NCBI GenBank assembly: GCA_039545315.1
Contig: BCIM01000011.1
Span: 1 to 64,000 of the forward strand
Direction of reading: 5' to 3'
DNA: 64,000 bases
DNA from: Kondoa malvinella
Lineage: Eukaryota; Basidiomycota; Agaricostilbomycetes; Agaricostilbales; Kondoaceae
Of the stretch, positions 44,701 to 56,623 are shown one piece after another. The notes under the pieces were generated by a model. The model made no database searches and had not been told where the DNA came from. It was given only the letters and a program-made list of their open reading frames with translations. The position numbers and the translations under genes are program-made. Each line of letters opens with the position of its first letter. Positions within the stretch are counted from its first letter, which is position 1.

Positions 44701-45026
44701 GCGATGATTTGGTTTATGGGTGCGCTTTGGATGCTCTTCTGCTGTCTGTGACATGCTAAGGGGGTCTGTTCATGCTCACAGGTTTTCTATGGATGTATAG
44801 AATGCAGTGAAATAACGAGCTGGTCTCTCTTCTTTCGTATGCCAAGTGCGCTGGGTCAAATCTACTTGTGCTGCTCTGCAATGCTCTGCTCTCGAAATGC
44901 ACAACGAAACACACAACAGATCGCCACTAGAAGACCGCCGATAGCTTCTCATAGTCTACCGCCCTGCAAAATCTGAAATTGCCTTTCCAACTCAATGACT
45001 TCCATATTAGGCTATTGATGCTCAGT
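44701..45026. other. Short convergent intergenic region
   Basis: About 326 bp between two convergent stop codons. Nothing recognisable apart from presumably two 3' ends. Confidence 0.6.
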
Positions 45027-46661
45027 CTAGCGCCTGTACGTCAACTGAAAACGTACAGGAGGTCCAATCTCCTTTCTCAACCAAGCCACATCCAGCCATT
45101 CCCCATTCTTTACATCGAATCTTGTAGCGGTACAACAGTGCTTGAAGCCCGCTTTAAGGGAACTGTTGATCCCTGCTGAATTGACGCAATGCACGTCCGC
45201 CTATGGAAAGTCAGACTTGTCTACGTATGAAGGAAACGAACGCACGATCAAGACGTGAATGTTCTTTTTCGCTATGGCGGGATGTCGAATGAATTGCTTG
45301 TACAAGAATTCGCCGACTTTCCTCCTTCGCATCTGATCAGCCTGGTGTTTGATAATGTTGTAAAGAAAGACAAACCTCCTAGCGGAAGGCGTGAGGAAAG
45401 CGCTGATGAACGCTGTGTATGGGTAGACTTGATCCTTTTCGCCGTACGGATCGAGACACATATAGCCTGTTAGGTAAAAGGTCTCAGTATAGCTTTCGGT
45501 TCCTGACGAGGATCAAGTTGAACTTACCTATTGGTACGCCATCTTCTTCTGCCAGCATGACGGGATAGCCTGCCTCAGTGACGCTTTGAAACCATTCTGT
45601 CCTCTCTTCTAAAGTCCGATCGGAGTAGTATTCGACTGGACAAAATAATCAGCAAGAGGGCAGGAAGGAGAAGCAGACGCACGAGCAAGCGTGTTAGCGA
45701 TCACCTCGTTGAAAACTTCTCTGAGAGCTGGGAGATCAGCCAAAGTCGCATCCCGACATGTGATGTTCGGTTTGGTATTCACATTCTCGCTGCTAGGTGG
45801 TCTGATAGTGAGCAGTTTCCTTGGTGTCATACCGACGTCTGAGATATCTGGTGTGTAGGGTAATTGAATATGAAAGAAGCATTGGCTGTATAGAGATCAG
45901 CAGGGTCGGATAGAGGAGGGGAAACAGACTCGACGAGACGACCTTGGACGACGGCGACTTTATCGAGCGTGCCTACGTGCTTGAAACCGAAGCTTTGGAC
46001 TGCTTTAATGCCAGGGATGTTGCATGATAGTAATTTGACTGTAAATTTTCAGCAGATTGCATGGGTTGGAGGCTGAGACTCACTGAAAACAGTATGGATG
46101 GTCCGCTTCCGCGTGAACTCATGCTCTACCAAAGCTTGCCATAAAGCTGTGCCAATATGCTTCTTTCGGCTGCGCACTGAATCAGAGTCGCATTCACGAA
46201 GTATAAGGCACTCACTGAGAAGGTCGAACAACCATCTGAATTCGAGCAAGATAGAAAAAGCATACATCCCTCGAAACCATATCGTAAGGCTCGAGAGCGC
46301 CGAACCCGACCAATTCATCAGATTCAAACGCAAGCACGACAGGGTGACTTTGACCAATCATGATTTCTAGCCATTCGATGCGTTCTTCTAGAGGTCGTTC
46401 GACTGCCCAATCGACAAGCGTCTTCTCTTGGATGACGGAATTGTATAGATTATTCATTGCCACGGCGTCGCTCTTGGTCGCATTTCGTAAGGTGACAGAA
46501 GGTGATATATGAAACCGAGGCTTGCTTGAAGCTGCTATAGGTAGAGGACTGGCAGGCGGGAGTGAAGCGGGAATGTTGGAGACAGAACCAACGGAAGAGA
46601 CTGGCGAACTGTCATGGTTCGCTAGAAAGCTGCTTGAGCGTAAAGAGATTGGAGTAGACAT
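45027..46661 (-). CDS. Protein with two tandem GNAT acetyltransferase domains
   Basis: Both halves resemble phosphinothricin-type N-acetyltransferases. Half 1: VTLRNATKSDAVAMNNLYNS, ERPLEERIEWLEIMIGQSHP, VVLAFESDELVGFGALEPYD and the acetyl-CoA loop VVRPSHRKKHIGTALWQALV, then GIKAVQSFGFKHVGTLDKVA. A 44-nt intron near 45889-45932 then joins VQGRLVDQCFFHIQLPYTPD in frame to half 2: ITCRDATLADLPALREVFNE, YYSDRTLEERTEWFQSVTEA, MLAEEDGVPIGYMCLDPYGE, the loop RRRKVGEFLYKQFI and VHCVNSAGINSSLKAGFKHC. Half 2 has a poorer Q/R-x-x-G-x-G/A loop than half 1, so it may be non-catalytic. ATG 46661 (MSTPISLRSSSFLANH) is the first good start. About 440 residues, ten or so exons. Confidence 0.85.
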
Positions 46662-47412
46662 GACTTGGAGCAGGAACAAGCTTGGGCTCAGTGATGGCCT
46701 CCCTATAGCAGATAGGACTCGACACTTTGGGCAGTGTTTGTCTTGCCGGTATTGGCACTGCAACACGTTACGCTTCTGGAGTTCAATATAGCACAGTACG
46801 CCGCCGTCAAGAGACGGCGTATTGTATTCTGGAAGCAGAGCTCCAGCGCCCGAAGAGGCAATTGAGGTCTACCATCACGAATCTTCCTGACAAAAACATG
46901 ACACAAAGGGAGCGCGATAGCAAGAACACGCGGCGATATCAGTTGCAGTCTGGATAAGCTAGATACAGGAGGCAAGGATAGGGCAATAAAAAGGAAAGAT
47001 GTGAGAAGTCTAATCAACGACTCGGACTCGCTCAAGACACGAACATGGCGCCATCGTGAGAGCCAGACAGAGCGATGTTGCCGCGCGTATGAACACTGCG
47101 CATATAGAGCTATAGCAGTCTTGTCATTGCCCACGCGAGGAGTGACCGTTCGGTTCCAACCAGCTCGCTCTTCGAAGATCCTTTGTCCTGAACCCTTCCC
47201 GAAGCACGAGCAGCTGAGCTGGCCACAAGTCTCTTTCAAGCTGGATACCACTGCACGATAGATACCAACGACCAGATAACCCCAAATCGAGGAAGAGCTC
47301 TGATATCCAACTGGGATTCGACCCGCATGAAGCCATTTGCCTCGTATACTCAAACAATTTCCCTCTGATTGACGCGTGATCGCCCTTCGGTAGCCGTCAG
47401 CTTCGGCGCAAC
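46662..47412. other. Bidirectional promoter region
   Basis: 751 bp between the start of the GNAT gene (-) and the start of the CSC1-type channel (+). A 216-codon minus-strand frame at 46703-47353 has no protein-like features. No gene is called. Confidence 0.55.
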
Positions 47413-50400
47413 ATGGTCAGTTTGGTCTCAGAATCGCTTGTAATCCGTAAATTTCTGACTATCCTCTGCGCAGTCTTTGGAAGACAGAACAGTTTCCGAT
47501 GACTTTACCGGTCTGCTGGCCAGCGCCCAAGTCGCTCTCGGTGTTATGGGCATAGGCACGCTCATCTTTGAGGTTGGCCGGCGATGGAAACGCAAGACCA
47601 TTAGGCGAATCCGAAAAGAGCCAGGCGAAGATCAAGAAGACTTCGAAATGGCAGGCTACCTATACACCAGTCGAAACTTTGTCCCCTTTCGACCTAGTCC
47701 AAAGCATTCGAAATGGCCTCTTGCTTGGGTTTGGCAAGTCATTCCGTTGGACAACAAGTTCTACATCTCGCATTGCGGCTTGGACTCGGCTGTCTATGTT
47801 CTGCTATTGAGAGGATGCTGGATGTTCACTCTGGTCCAAGCGCTTACCGTCTTACCGATCCTCCTGCCCATTCATTTGATACATTCGCCCGAAAGTTACA
47901 AGAAGACGGAAATCGCTCGAGCTAGTTTGACTGCCCTGGTCTCGAACGACACCAATAAGCACCTGCTGTTTGTGCATGTGATACTGCTATGGTGGATGAG
48001 TGAGTAGCTAGACCGCCTGTCTCAATATATTGCTAATGTCAACTTTTGCAGCCGCTTGCTGGATGGTCACCATGCTATGGCTGGGCCGAGCCGTCATCCG
48101 ATCACGCAAATGGTCGCTCAACAAGCTGAAGAAGGAAGCAGAAGAAAAGACGAAAGAGAAGCAGCAAATCTCTTTCGTAAAAGGTCTCGACAGCGAAGAG
48201 CATCGAGGCTGGCGACATCGCAGCGTCGTCGTCACCAACTTGCCTCTTGATATGCGAGACGAATCTACTTTAATCCAATACTATACCGAAGAGCTCAACA
48301 AGAAACGACCAATAGACGACCGAAAAGGTTCGCCTACATACCCACCGCCTCAGGCGGTACAACCTCACGAGCCTCAACCGCCTTCGCCTATATTAGGAAA
48401 AGATGCCGACGAACCTCTCATTACTCGCGTCGTACTCATCAGAAGAACTTTTGAATTGCATGAAATCCATCGCAAGAGGGAAGAAGTGCTGCATCAACTT
48501 GAACGAGCTCACATCTACCTTGCTCGGCGAGCTCTCCGTGGCGCTCGAGATCATATTGAAAAGAAAGAGAAGCTAGAAAAACATGGAGCGGTCCAACCAA
48601 GTGCGGTTGAACGTCTGTCGCGCAACTTGTCAGTCAAACGAAAGTTTAAAGAAGGAGGCGTAGAGAAAGTCAAACAATCGTTTGATGAAGAAAAAGCTGT
48701 TGAACAAGGGATGGACCTGCTCGTCAAAACTCTGGCACCGTTTTTGCCCAATTATGAAGATGAGCCAACTGATCTTACCATATGGGAAGCGCTCCTCTCA
48801 CTACCATCTGAAACATTGGATCGCTTCCAACCTGTATATCAACTCCGACATCTCTTCAAAGGCCAATCTGTACCCGCCATCGACTACTTCCTGACAAAGT
48901 ACAATCTGCTCACTGCATTACTGGACGACCTGCGTTCATCACCTAACGAAACGTACTCGGCTGGTCCGACGGCTTTTATTACCTTTGAAAGAGCCAGCAT
49001 AGCAAGAAGAGCGGTCCAAGAACTCAGATGGCATCCGACTAGGAATTGGGCTTGTAAAGTCAGGCCGGCGCCGGATGTGAGGGATATCGAGTGGGACAAG
49101 GTAGTCAAGATGTCATTTCGCGGTGATGTGCTTCGTGGACTTTTGGTTGGCGCTGGTGTCTGGCTCTTCATTCTGTTTTGGGTCATTCCAGGTAAGCATC
49201 ACTTGGTAGGTGTGGACCTAAGCTAATCTGTGCTTCTTAGTCACTTTGCTGCTCTCCCTCTTTTCGCTTGACAATATCTCGAATCTCATACCTGGTCTGG
49301 CGGAATGGCTTGCAGTCAACCCAAGAAGCAGATCATTGATTTCGTCCCTCGTCCCGACTATATTGCTCGCCATCCTGACGTTCCTTGTGCCGACACTCAT
49401 CATTCAATTTTCTCATCGTGGTCAACATTTCTTTACCCTCAGCAAGCTGCATCATGCCGTTCTTTGTCGATACTGGAAATTTCTCATGACTGATGTGGTC
49501 ATCGTGTTTTGTGCTGGTGCTTCGTAAGTCCGGTCTTAAGTAACCCTTAAGTCATGCTCACGTTGTTGTAGGGCGGTTGAAGCTGTCTTTCAAGATCCCG
49601 GGCAGGCACTTCGAGCTGCAACACTGCTCGACCGCATTGCATCCACTTTTCCTACCGGTGCTACGTTCTTCATCCGTACGTTTCAGCCTGTTAACTGGCT
49701 TCCATGGCTGATCTTGCGTTCAGACTGGCAAATCATCGTTGCTGGTATACACCCTTTTTTCGAGCTAATGCTTTTTGGCTTTCCAATGATCAATCACTTT
49801 GGCGTGCATGGCGCAGCGACGCCGCGAAAGAGGCTCAACCTGGCCTTGCCCCGACATATCAAGTGAGTATATCGCCTAGCAGTTGTCGTTCCGTCTAAAA
49901 TTTGCCTCAGTATATACTACTGGCTTCCAAATCATCTCACAGTCATCAGCATCGTCTTCATCTTCGCACTACTCAACCCCCTTGTGGTCGCATTCAACCT
50001 TATATACTTTACCTTGGCACTCATTGTCTTCAAACGCTCCTTTGGCTTCTATTATTGGACAAGACATTATCAGGTGCGTGTCCTTCTCGTGAACTGCTGG
50101 AAGGAGCTAATAGATATCTGCGGGCAGCTGAACGGAAAGATGATTTTCATCCGCTTCTTCCGGTACTCTCTCGACGGTCTTCTGGTAGGCCAGATCGTGC
50201 TCATCGCCCTACTATGGGTGTCAAAAGCAAGTAAATACGGTGCAGCGTGCATTCCCGTGCCAATCTTTACGGCTTTCTTCAAACGTGAGTTGTTTACTGC
50301 AAGTCTAATTTTTCCAGACTGAACCATTCAACAGTTCTCGGAACCAGGCTATTTAACGCTTATACGTACGTGCATCTTCTTACATAGTGACAAGACCTGT

Positions 50401-51965
50401 GCTTACTCGACGATAGGGCGACACTGGACGTCCGCGAAGCCGACATTGTTTGCGGAAAAGATGTTTCTCCAAGAGAGCCATCTCGTAGGCGGTCACTTGC
50501 CAACGGCGTCGAAGAAGTCTCCATTCCTCTGGCTCCTTCATTTCTGTCTGGACTGCGTCCTCTAGGCAGGCTGACCTGGCGGATCAAGCTGCATCCGGCT
50601 GTAGATCGGCATTTGGGTGAAATGTCAATGACTCAATCGGGAACTGGTAAGCGTATTCCAGCGTCCAAGTGGAAATTCTGGAAGGCCCAAGTCGTGCGCA
50701 AAGCTCTCCGAAACAGCGGTCTTGCATTCGCAGAGGAGGCACCCATCTTGTCAAAAGTCTCTTCCAACGCTTCGACATCAACTTCCGACTCTGTGCAGAC
50801 TCTAACGGACGATACAAGAACGACGCCGCCTTTGGATCACTGCATCAAGGACCCCTTTACCGCTAAGCCGCTACCTACAGTCTCCGAAACGAAGAAGGAG
50901 CCGCTGGGTTTGCCTAGAGTCACTCTTACCGATCAGCCTGCCTCTGTACGGCCTCTCGGTCTCGCTCAACCTCACCCTTGGCTGGTGCGAGATGATCGGA
51001 CGGACTTCTCTGCCCGTTATGAGAATCCTTTTCTTGCGTGAGCAATCCACAGCAGTCAATGTAGTCATCTGCTGACCTTTCAACGCAGTGAGCCGCTTTG
51101 CCGCAATATGTGGCTACCACGGCATCCTCTGGGACCCATTGATCTCAACGACTCGATAGATTGGTATGGATCTGCATTAGTCTCAAGCGCCGGCGGATCA
51201 GGGAGAATTGGATCGGTAGAAGAGGAAACGGAGTCAGTCAAGGACGATCTAGAAGTGATTCGCGATCAGCAACTGTCTTTGGCGGAAGTTACGTCTCCTG
51301 GCAGAAGAGCCTCTGTCTCAGCCAGTCCGTATCGGCCGTCACCACGTCGCACTGTATCAGCGATGTCCAAATCAAGCGAGAGCGTACTGCATCAACGGTT
51401 ACAAGGAAATGAACGCATACACATCGCAGAACAGATCCGCAATCGTCTCGACGACGGCGAAACGGAGGAAACAAGCGAATCCCTACTTCCCGTTCCACCA
51501 GTGCGCAAACTATCGTCGGCGACTACTGGTTCGGTAGCTTGGGATAGCAGTCTTCCGTCATCAACCATATCCTCTAGGCAGCGCGCCGGAAGCACGCCAA
51601 GCGATCACAGCTCCGTTGGTATCATCATTCCAAAGCGACGAGACACGAGCGCCAACGCCAGTCTAAGAGCGACACCTTCCATGCTCAGCCCGGGAAGGAC
51701 ACCTACTTTCCGACGACAAGCTTCAGTTCTTTCGGAGACATCGGAGGGCGGCTTCATCAGAAGAGCCACTATCAGGGCACCGTCGAGAAAGGAGTCGATC
51801 AGTCAAAGAGAGGCCTTGCGAGAGGAAGTTTTGCACGAGCTACAGAAAGAGAATCTTTCCCGAGCGAAGAAGAAGGAGGACGAAGAGTTGCGCGCCGAAC
51901 GCAGACGCAGAGTCTTGGGCTGGGCTACATTTGGTCAAACGCAAGATACCGAAGAGGGTACATAG
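47413..51965 (+). CDS. CSC1/OSCA/TMEM63-type osmosensitive cation channel
   Basis: Family (RSN1_TM, PHM7_cyt, RSN1_7TM) of stress-gated, calcium-permeable channels of the plasma membrane. ATG at 47413 is followed directly by a GTCAGT donor and splices to SLEDRTVSDDFTGLLASAQV. Then: WVWQVIPLDNKFYISHCGLD, the cytosolic RNA-binding-like domain (HRSVVVTNLPLDMRDESTLI; ITFERASIARRAVQELRWHP), SFRGDVLRGLLVGAGVWLFI, and the seven-helix core with LIPGLAEWLAVNPRSRSLIS and VIVFCAGAS, ending in a large disordered Ser/Arg-rich cytoplasmic tail (RRASVSASPYRPSPRRTVSA). Roughly 1,300 residues and about ten introns. Ends 83 bp before the convergent hydrolase gene. Confidence 0.92.
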
Positions 51966-52048
51966 TGGCTTGGGGTATATATTTGTCTATAGTTGCATTG
52001 TCTAGTGGTAGTAGTAGCCTCTAATCGCATAGCATGCATGTCATCATA

Positions 52049-53465
52049 TTAACGTCTTAGAGCGTCCCGAACAGCATCGTCGAATCCCTCGGGGTTGTCC
52101 ACATAGAGCAGATGCCCTGCTTGCGGAACGTTCTGAGTAGACACTTTCAAACCAAGAGGCGCAGCGCGCGTATGGTCGACTTGTGCGATCCAGTCGCTGT
52201 CCCCATAGATGAAGTGTAAGCTGCAGTAATTCGTGTCGAAACCAGCGAAGCGTTGTAACATGGGGAAGTCTGGTCTGGCGCCGGCAGCTATAGCATATTT
52301 TAGATAAGGATAAGCGGTTGGACAAAACGACATACCCAGAATGGAGAAGAGAGCGTTATCAGACCCAGCGGAACACACGAAAGACAATCCATAGAGATAG
52401 GAATAAAGACACGACATGTAATCTTCCGTCTGGTCAGACTCGCGAAGAATGTGGTCTTTGATGTATTTGGCTGTCCCGATCGCTCCAACCAGACCTAAGC
52501 CATCATTAGCCGGATCTCAAGCCAGACAAACAGAACATACCAAGCGGACGAATGACGTCTAGCGGGGTGAGACGCAGCTTCCATAGAGCATGCAGCGCCG
52601 AATAGACAAGTCCAACATCTTTCGGATTTCTCTTGATTTGGGTTGAAAGACCTCCGTCTGGATCAAGAGCCGGGTCGACCATTCCAGCTGCACTTGCTAG
52701 CGCGAGCTTGACTACCACCTCTCTGTGACTTAAGGTATAGGCAGAAACGAAGTAAGCGCCTGCTCCCATATTAGCTATCGGCAAAGCTGGCCCCAAGGGT
52801 CTTACCGAGAGAATGCGCGATAAAAGTGATCTTCTCGATGCCCAAAGCAAGTCTCCAGGCCTCGAGTGATTTGACAAAGAATGCTTCCGCCTGGTCAGCG
52901 CGACCTTTCTTCGTCTTTGCGTCGACAGGACAGCGGATTCGGGAGCTTCTAGCCATGCCAAGGAGGTCCAGCGCTAGGCAGCGAGTATCTTCGGAGACAT
53001 GTTCTGCTAAGGAGGGAAGGTGCTTGTTGAACAGCGCAAGTCCGGCTCCGAACTGGAAGTCTATGAGCTGGTGGTGTCTCAAGTACAAAATATGAGCTCA
53101 CTCCATGGACAAGGACTATAGCATGCTTTGCAGACTATCAAGGCCGAGCTCAGCATCTGATCTTTGGTCTTCGGTCAACCGGAACTCACAGTCTTGTTCT
53201 GCCCATTACCCAATTCAAGAGTATTCATGTACCCATCATATTCTGGTATCGGTACTTTGAAGAGTCTAGCTAAAGGCTTGTCGCTATCGTCATGTCCATC
53301 CAGGTTGAGCTCAAAGGAAAGAAGCTTCCTCTCTGCTGCTTCTAGGGATGCTTCGTTCTCGTTTCGCCATGAATTGACGTATTGGCGCAGAGTCCGGGGA
53401 AAAGGCATGATGGAAGGCATGACGGCACTGGAAATGGATGTCGAAGAAGCGCAAGCCAGCATGAG
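52049..53465 (-). CDS. Alpha/beta hydrolase, ABHD4/5-CLD1-like phospholipase or acyltransferase
   Basis: Resembles CGI-58/ABHD5 and the yeast ICT1/CLD1 group (lysophosphatidic acid acyltransferase, cardiolipin-specific phospholipase). N-terminus MLACASSTSISSAVMPSIMP, then LRQYVNSWRNENEASLEAAE. The oxyanion and entry region is HHQLIDFQFGAGLALFNKHL; nucleophile elbow FIAHSLGKTLGA (the Ser is present); acid SLHFIYGDSDWIAQVDH; catalytic His VPQAGHLLYVDNPEGF. Cap region EVVVKLALASAAGMVDPALD. About 400 residues over roughly seven exons, normal for the family. The elbow reads A-H-S-L-G rather than the usual G-H-S-L-G, a small departure. Confidence 0.85.
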
Positions 53466-54186
53466 CAGTGCTTGACTTCCTTTGTGCGAGGTTTGCCGGT
53501 AGAGCCGAGGGCTCTTCGAGAGAGCAGACGTAAATCCCGGCTGGCATATAGCGAGAAAACAATGCGGGTCTTTGTAGCTTGATGGATAGCGTGGATATGC
53601 AAGCAAGGATGAAGAAAAGTTCTACACCCAGAGCGCAGAAGCAGGCTGTCAAAAGAACCAAATTCAGGCTGGCCGTCTGAAGAAGTCGCGAGATTGCGCT
53701 TATTCGATCGCAGACACTGCCGCAGCAGGAAGGATCGCGTTGACTACAGTACCGAGTGCAGGACAGAGAAGACGGACAGAAATAGCTGCGAATCTACGTC
53801 CACATCTCTCCTGCTCGCTCGCTGTCTTTGTTCTAACGCAGATCACCTGTCTACTATTCTTAACAACCGTATTGACGCAAGACTGACGCGAGTTTACACG
53901 CTAGACGTGAATGAATCATTCTTACGTAAATTAATTTACGCTGTAGGCCGGCCGTGATTCTTGTGTAGATCCTGCTGCTTTCTCTCTGTGAACAGTCCAA
54001 TCTATATACAAGGAAGCAATGTAGTGCGTTTCCTCAACTTCACATTTGAACGTTGATTGACCCTCGGCTTTGACAGCCAAAACGTGGTAGGTGCACTTGA
54101 TCGCTCCTCTATAGAACACTCGCTCACGTCTCCCTATCAACAGCTTGAAATCAGTCAGGAACCCTGCCAGTGATTGCTCGTAACCT
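53466..54186. other. Intergenic region, divergent promoters
   Basis: About 720 bp between the hydrolase start (-) and the RRM gene start (+). Open frames here are short and without features. Confidence 0.5.
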
Positions 54187-54588
54187 ATGCCGATTGTCTT
54201 CTACGTAGACAATACCAGCCCGGCTCTGACTAAAGATGCACTGGTGGAGCTCTTCAAGGAATATGGTCCCATAGTCAATGCGGGTAAGCGCTGCATCGGG
54301 TGTTGTCTATATTCAGAAGTTTGATCTCGCCGACAGGCGTCAATGCAAGTGTTAGTCGAACGGTTCGCTCAATTTAATTCAGCTGATTGATGCCATTAAA
54401 TCAGTCTGCCTATGTCGAGGTGATTTGCTTCAACCTGCTTTGTCAAGGACCGACCAACTTCTTTTGAGCAGTTTATGGATGGTGGAGGTGCTCCAGCAGC
54501 TACAAAAGCCCACGAAGAGCACAATGGAAAGGACCTGCTCGAGCTTGGATCAATCGTCACTACCAAGGTGATCCACAACACCGGTTAA
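54187..54588 (+). CDS. Minimal RRM-like RNA-binding protein (about 80 residues)
   Basis: Four tiny exons joined by introns at about 54283-54338, 54351-54404 and 54420-54470. The product is only an RRM-type fold: RNP2-like VFYVDNTSPALTKDALVELF, then KEYGPIVNAGVNASSAYVEF with an RNP1-like SAYVEF, then MDGGGAPAATKAHEEHNGKD and a final LGSIVTTKVIHNTG strand. The order strand-helix-strand-strand-helix-strand fits an RRM, and nothing extends beyond it. Each exon alone is too short to be noticed. It might partner with another RNA-binding protein; a pre-mRNA or rRNA role is only inferred. Confidence 0.72.
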
Positions 54589-55498
54589 TGTGTAATCAAT
54601 GCAGGAAAGTCAGAAGCAGTATACAAGACGATCAGCACAGTGTCTGCCTCTCTCCTCCTCTTTCTTCTTTATGATCCCTTCCATATCATCCTCTCTCGGT
54701 GCTGGTCGTGTCTTGCCAGTAGCATTCTGACGCCGTTGAGTTCAACGGCGCGAGCTTCACTTGCGTATGCTGACTGTCCCAGACAATTCTCGGCAGCCTC
54801 TCGCCCAATAGAAGAGCCTTGCTCAAAATTGTATGTGTACAGTGGTTCCTGCTTGTCTTGTTCGCACATGCGCTCATTTCGTCGCAGTCAAGGCCTGTGT
54901 AAATCATCTCCGCTTACATCTGTTACATTGCTTGAGCTGTCCATACTCTGATCTTCTTCCTCTCTGCTGGAACTGGATCCGCAACATCTGCTTGATAAGT
55001 AACCTGTTTGATGGACTTATGACTCACAGCCCGAATGCATATGGATGCCTGATGACTTTACGCGCAGTAGCAGTAGAGAGCAAAGTACCAGTCTGTTCGA
55101 GTCCCTCGTGTCCAGACTCTTTGTCGGCGACCGATCCAATTAGCATCACGCGTCATCTCACATTCTTAAGTTTTGACTTCAGACAGCCAACTAATCATAG
55201 ATACCACTTAGATGCCGAATTACCCAGCCTTCCCAGAGCCAGAGAAGCAAGGCTACTCTACAGATCCTGCCTATGATCGTTGGAGCTCGAACATGCCGGT
55301 AGAAGGACGTAGATGCTTGTTGTAATCTTGATTCATTTGATAGGTAATGAAGTAGTATGAAGCAATTTGACCAAACTCTGTGCTTTGCAAAACACCAGTC
55401 TTACGGGCGTACTTGACGAGACCACTCTTCTCAAGCACGACTGCAGCACTGTGAGCGATATCGGCCCGCTTTTGAAGAGGGGACGACTCATCATGCTT
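54589..55498. other. Unassigned region with small open frames
   Basis: A 37-codon frame at 55212-55325 (MPNYPAFPEPEKQGYS...DPAYDRWSSNMPVEG) looks protein-like and follows a possible acceptor, so it could be the last exon of a plus-strand gene. I found no convincing upstream exon. A 147-codon frame at 54833-55276 has a random-looking Cys/Ser/Leu composition. Confidence 0.35.
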
Positions 55499-56192
55499 CT
55501 AGTCGGAAGAAATGCCATATAGTACGGCCGAGTTCAAGGCAGGCTGGGACCAGTAGTAATAGCCAAGCTAAGCAGCTAAAAAGGTGCATCAGCTTGTGTC
55601 TGTGATGCTATAAGAATACTCACCAGCTTCATCTCGATTCCTGATGTTTCCCAACACGAGTTCGGCAGGCTTTACCAGGAGATAGAGGTGTCAAGCAGTG
55701 AAGGATGTCATCTCGCTGTTCGCTTTTATCTGCAATGGTAATCCATGATCTCTTCCGAGCTTGCTAGTACATACGAGTAGTCGTGATCAAATACGCAGAG
55801 TCTTGAGTTGAAAAGTCACGCGAGCGGACAACCGACTGAGGATCGATTTGGGTCAACCAGTTGTACAGCTCTTCATACTGGTCCGCTGATGCATCTGCGC
55901 GTCGAAGATCTCTTCCACGGTTAATGCCAGGCCTTCGAAGCGCTCCCGCGAGGGACAGATGGCAGTCACGGAAATGACTAGTTTGTCGTGGGTTATTGAT
56001 GCATTCGCCTAAGCAGTTCCACATTACAGGCAAAACAGCCTCAGCCGCGAAGGGTTCAACGAGCTGCGTTCGCAGGCACAACATGCAAGTCTCGTAACGA
56101 AGTACAGGAACGAGATGACAAGACAAGAGCAAGCTCGCAGGCATTGTGCTAGTCCGAAAGCAGGCAAATGAACGGATCCGAGACGCAAGCAA
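55499..56192 (-). CDS. Possible multi-exon gene, unresolved
   Basis: A 142-codon block from 56192 includes RADASADQYEELYNWLTQID and STQDSAYLITTT, followed by a GTATGT donor. Downstream two splicings stay open: one ends LGYYYWSQPALNSAVLYGIS at 55499, the other uses LVKPAELVLGNIRNRDEA and ends a few bases later. I cannot tell which is right and do not recognise the protein. The first 100 codons are Cys/Leu-rich and may be upstream sequence rather than protein. Confidence 0.3.
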
Positions 56193-56623
56193 AAGAATGC
56201 ATTCGAAATCACTCGAAACTGAAAAATCGACTTGCGATATGAAAAGCCCACGAAAGCTTCAAGTACCAGTCAGACAATGCAGGGACTCCAAATATTGCGG
56301 CAAATGGAAGGCCATATAGAACGGCAAAAAATTAGAGCGCGGTCAACCCACAAGTTCAAACTTTTCCCGTCAACCCGAGAGATTCCCCTTAAAGCGTAAC
56401 ATCTCCTCACATTTCCTGTCAAACCCTTTGTGTAAGTCGCCCTGTCCTTACAGCTATCGTGTCGATTCTACGCCGGTCGTCAATTGCAAGGAGATCAGTT
56501 TTCACGTCGAACCAAATACTTGGCCTATACCCGCTGTCATGTCAAGCCAGATTCCTATGTGAAGACTCAATCTAGACGAACAAGGAGCTCATTTGCGTGT
56601 CTTCTGTCGTTGTAGTGCAAGAA
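56193..56623. other. Upstream region of RPS26
   Basis: About 430 bp, AT-richer than the flanking genes in places, no gene seen. Presumably holds the RPS26 promoter and the 5' end of the minus-strand gene. Confidence 0.5.

Noticed and set aside
46703..47353. 216-codon minus-strand frame upstream of the GNAT gene
   Set aside because: No domain, Cys/Ser/Leu-rich random-looking translation, needs no introns unlike every real gene nearby, and lies in a divergent promoter region.
54833..55276. 147-codon plus-strand frame
   Set aside because: Composition is not protein-like and no splice sites connect it to the small frame at 55212.
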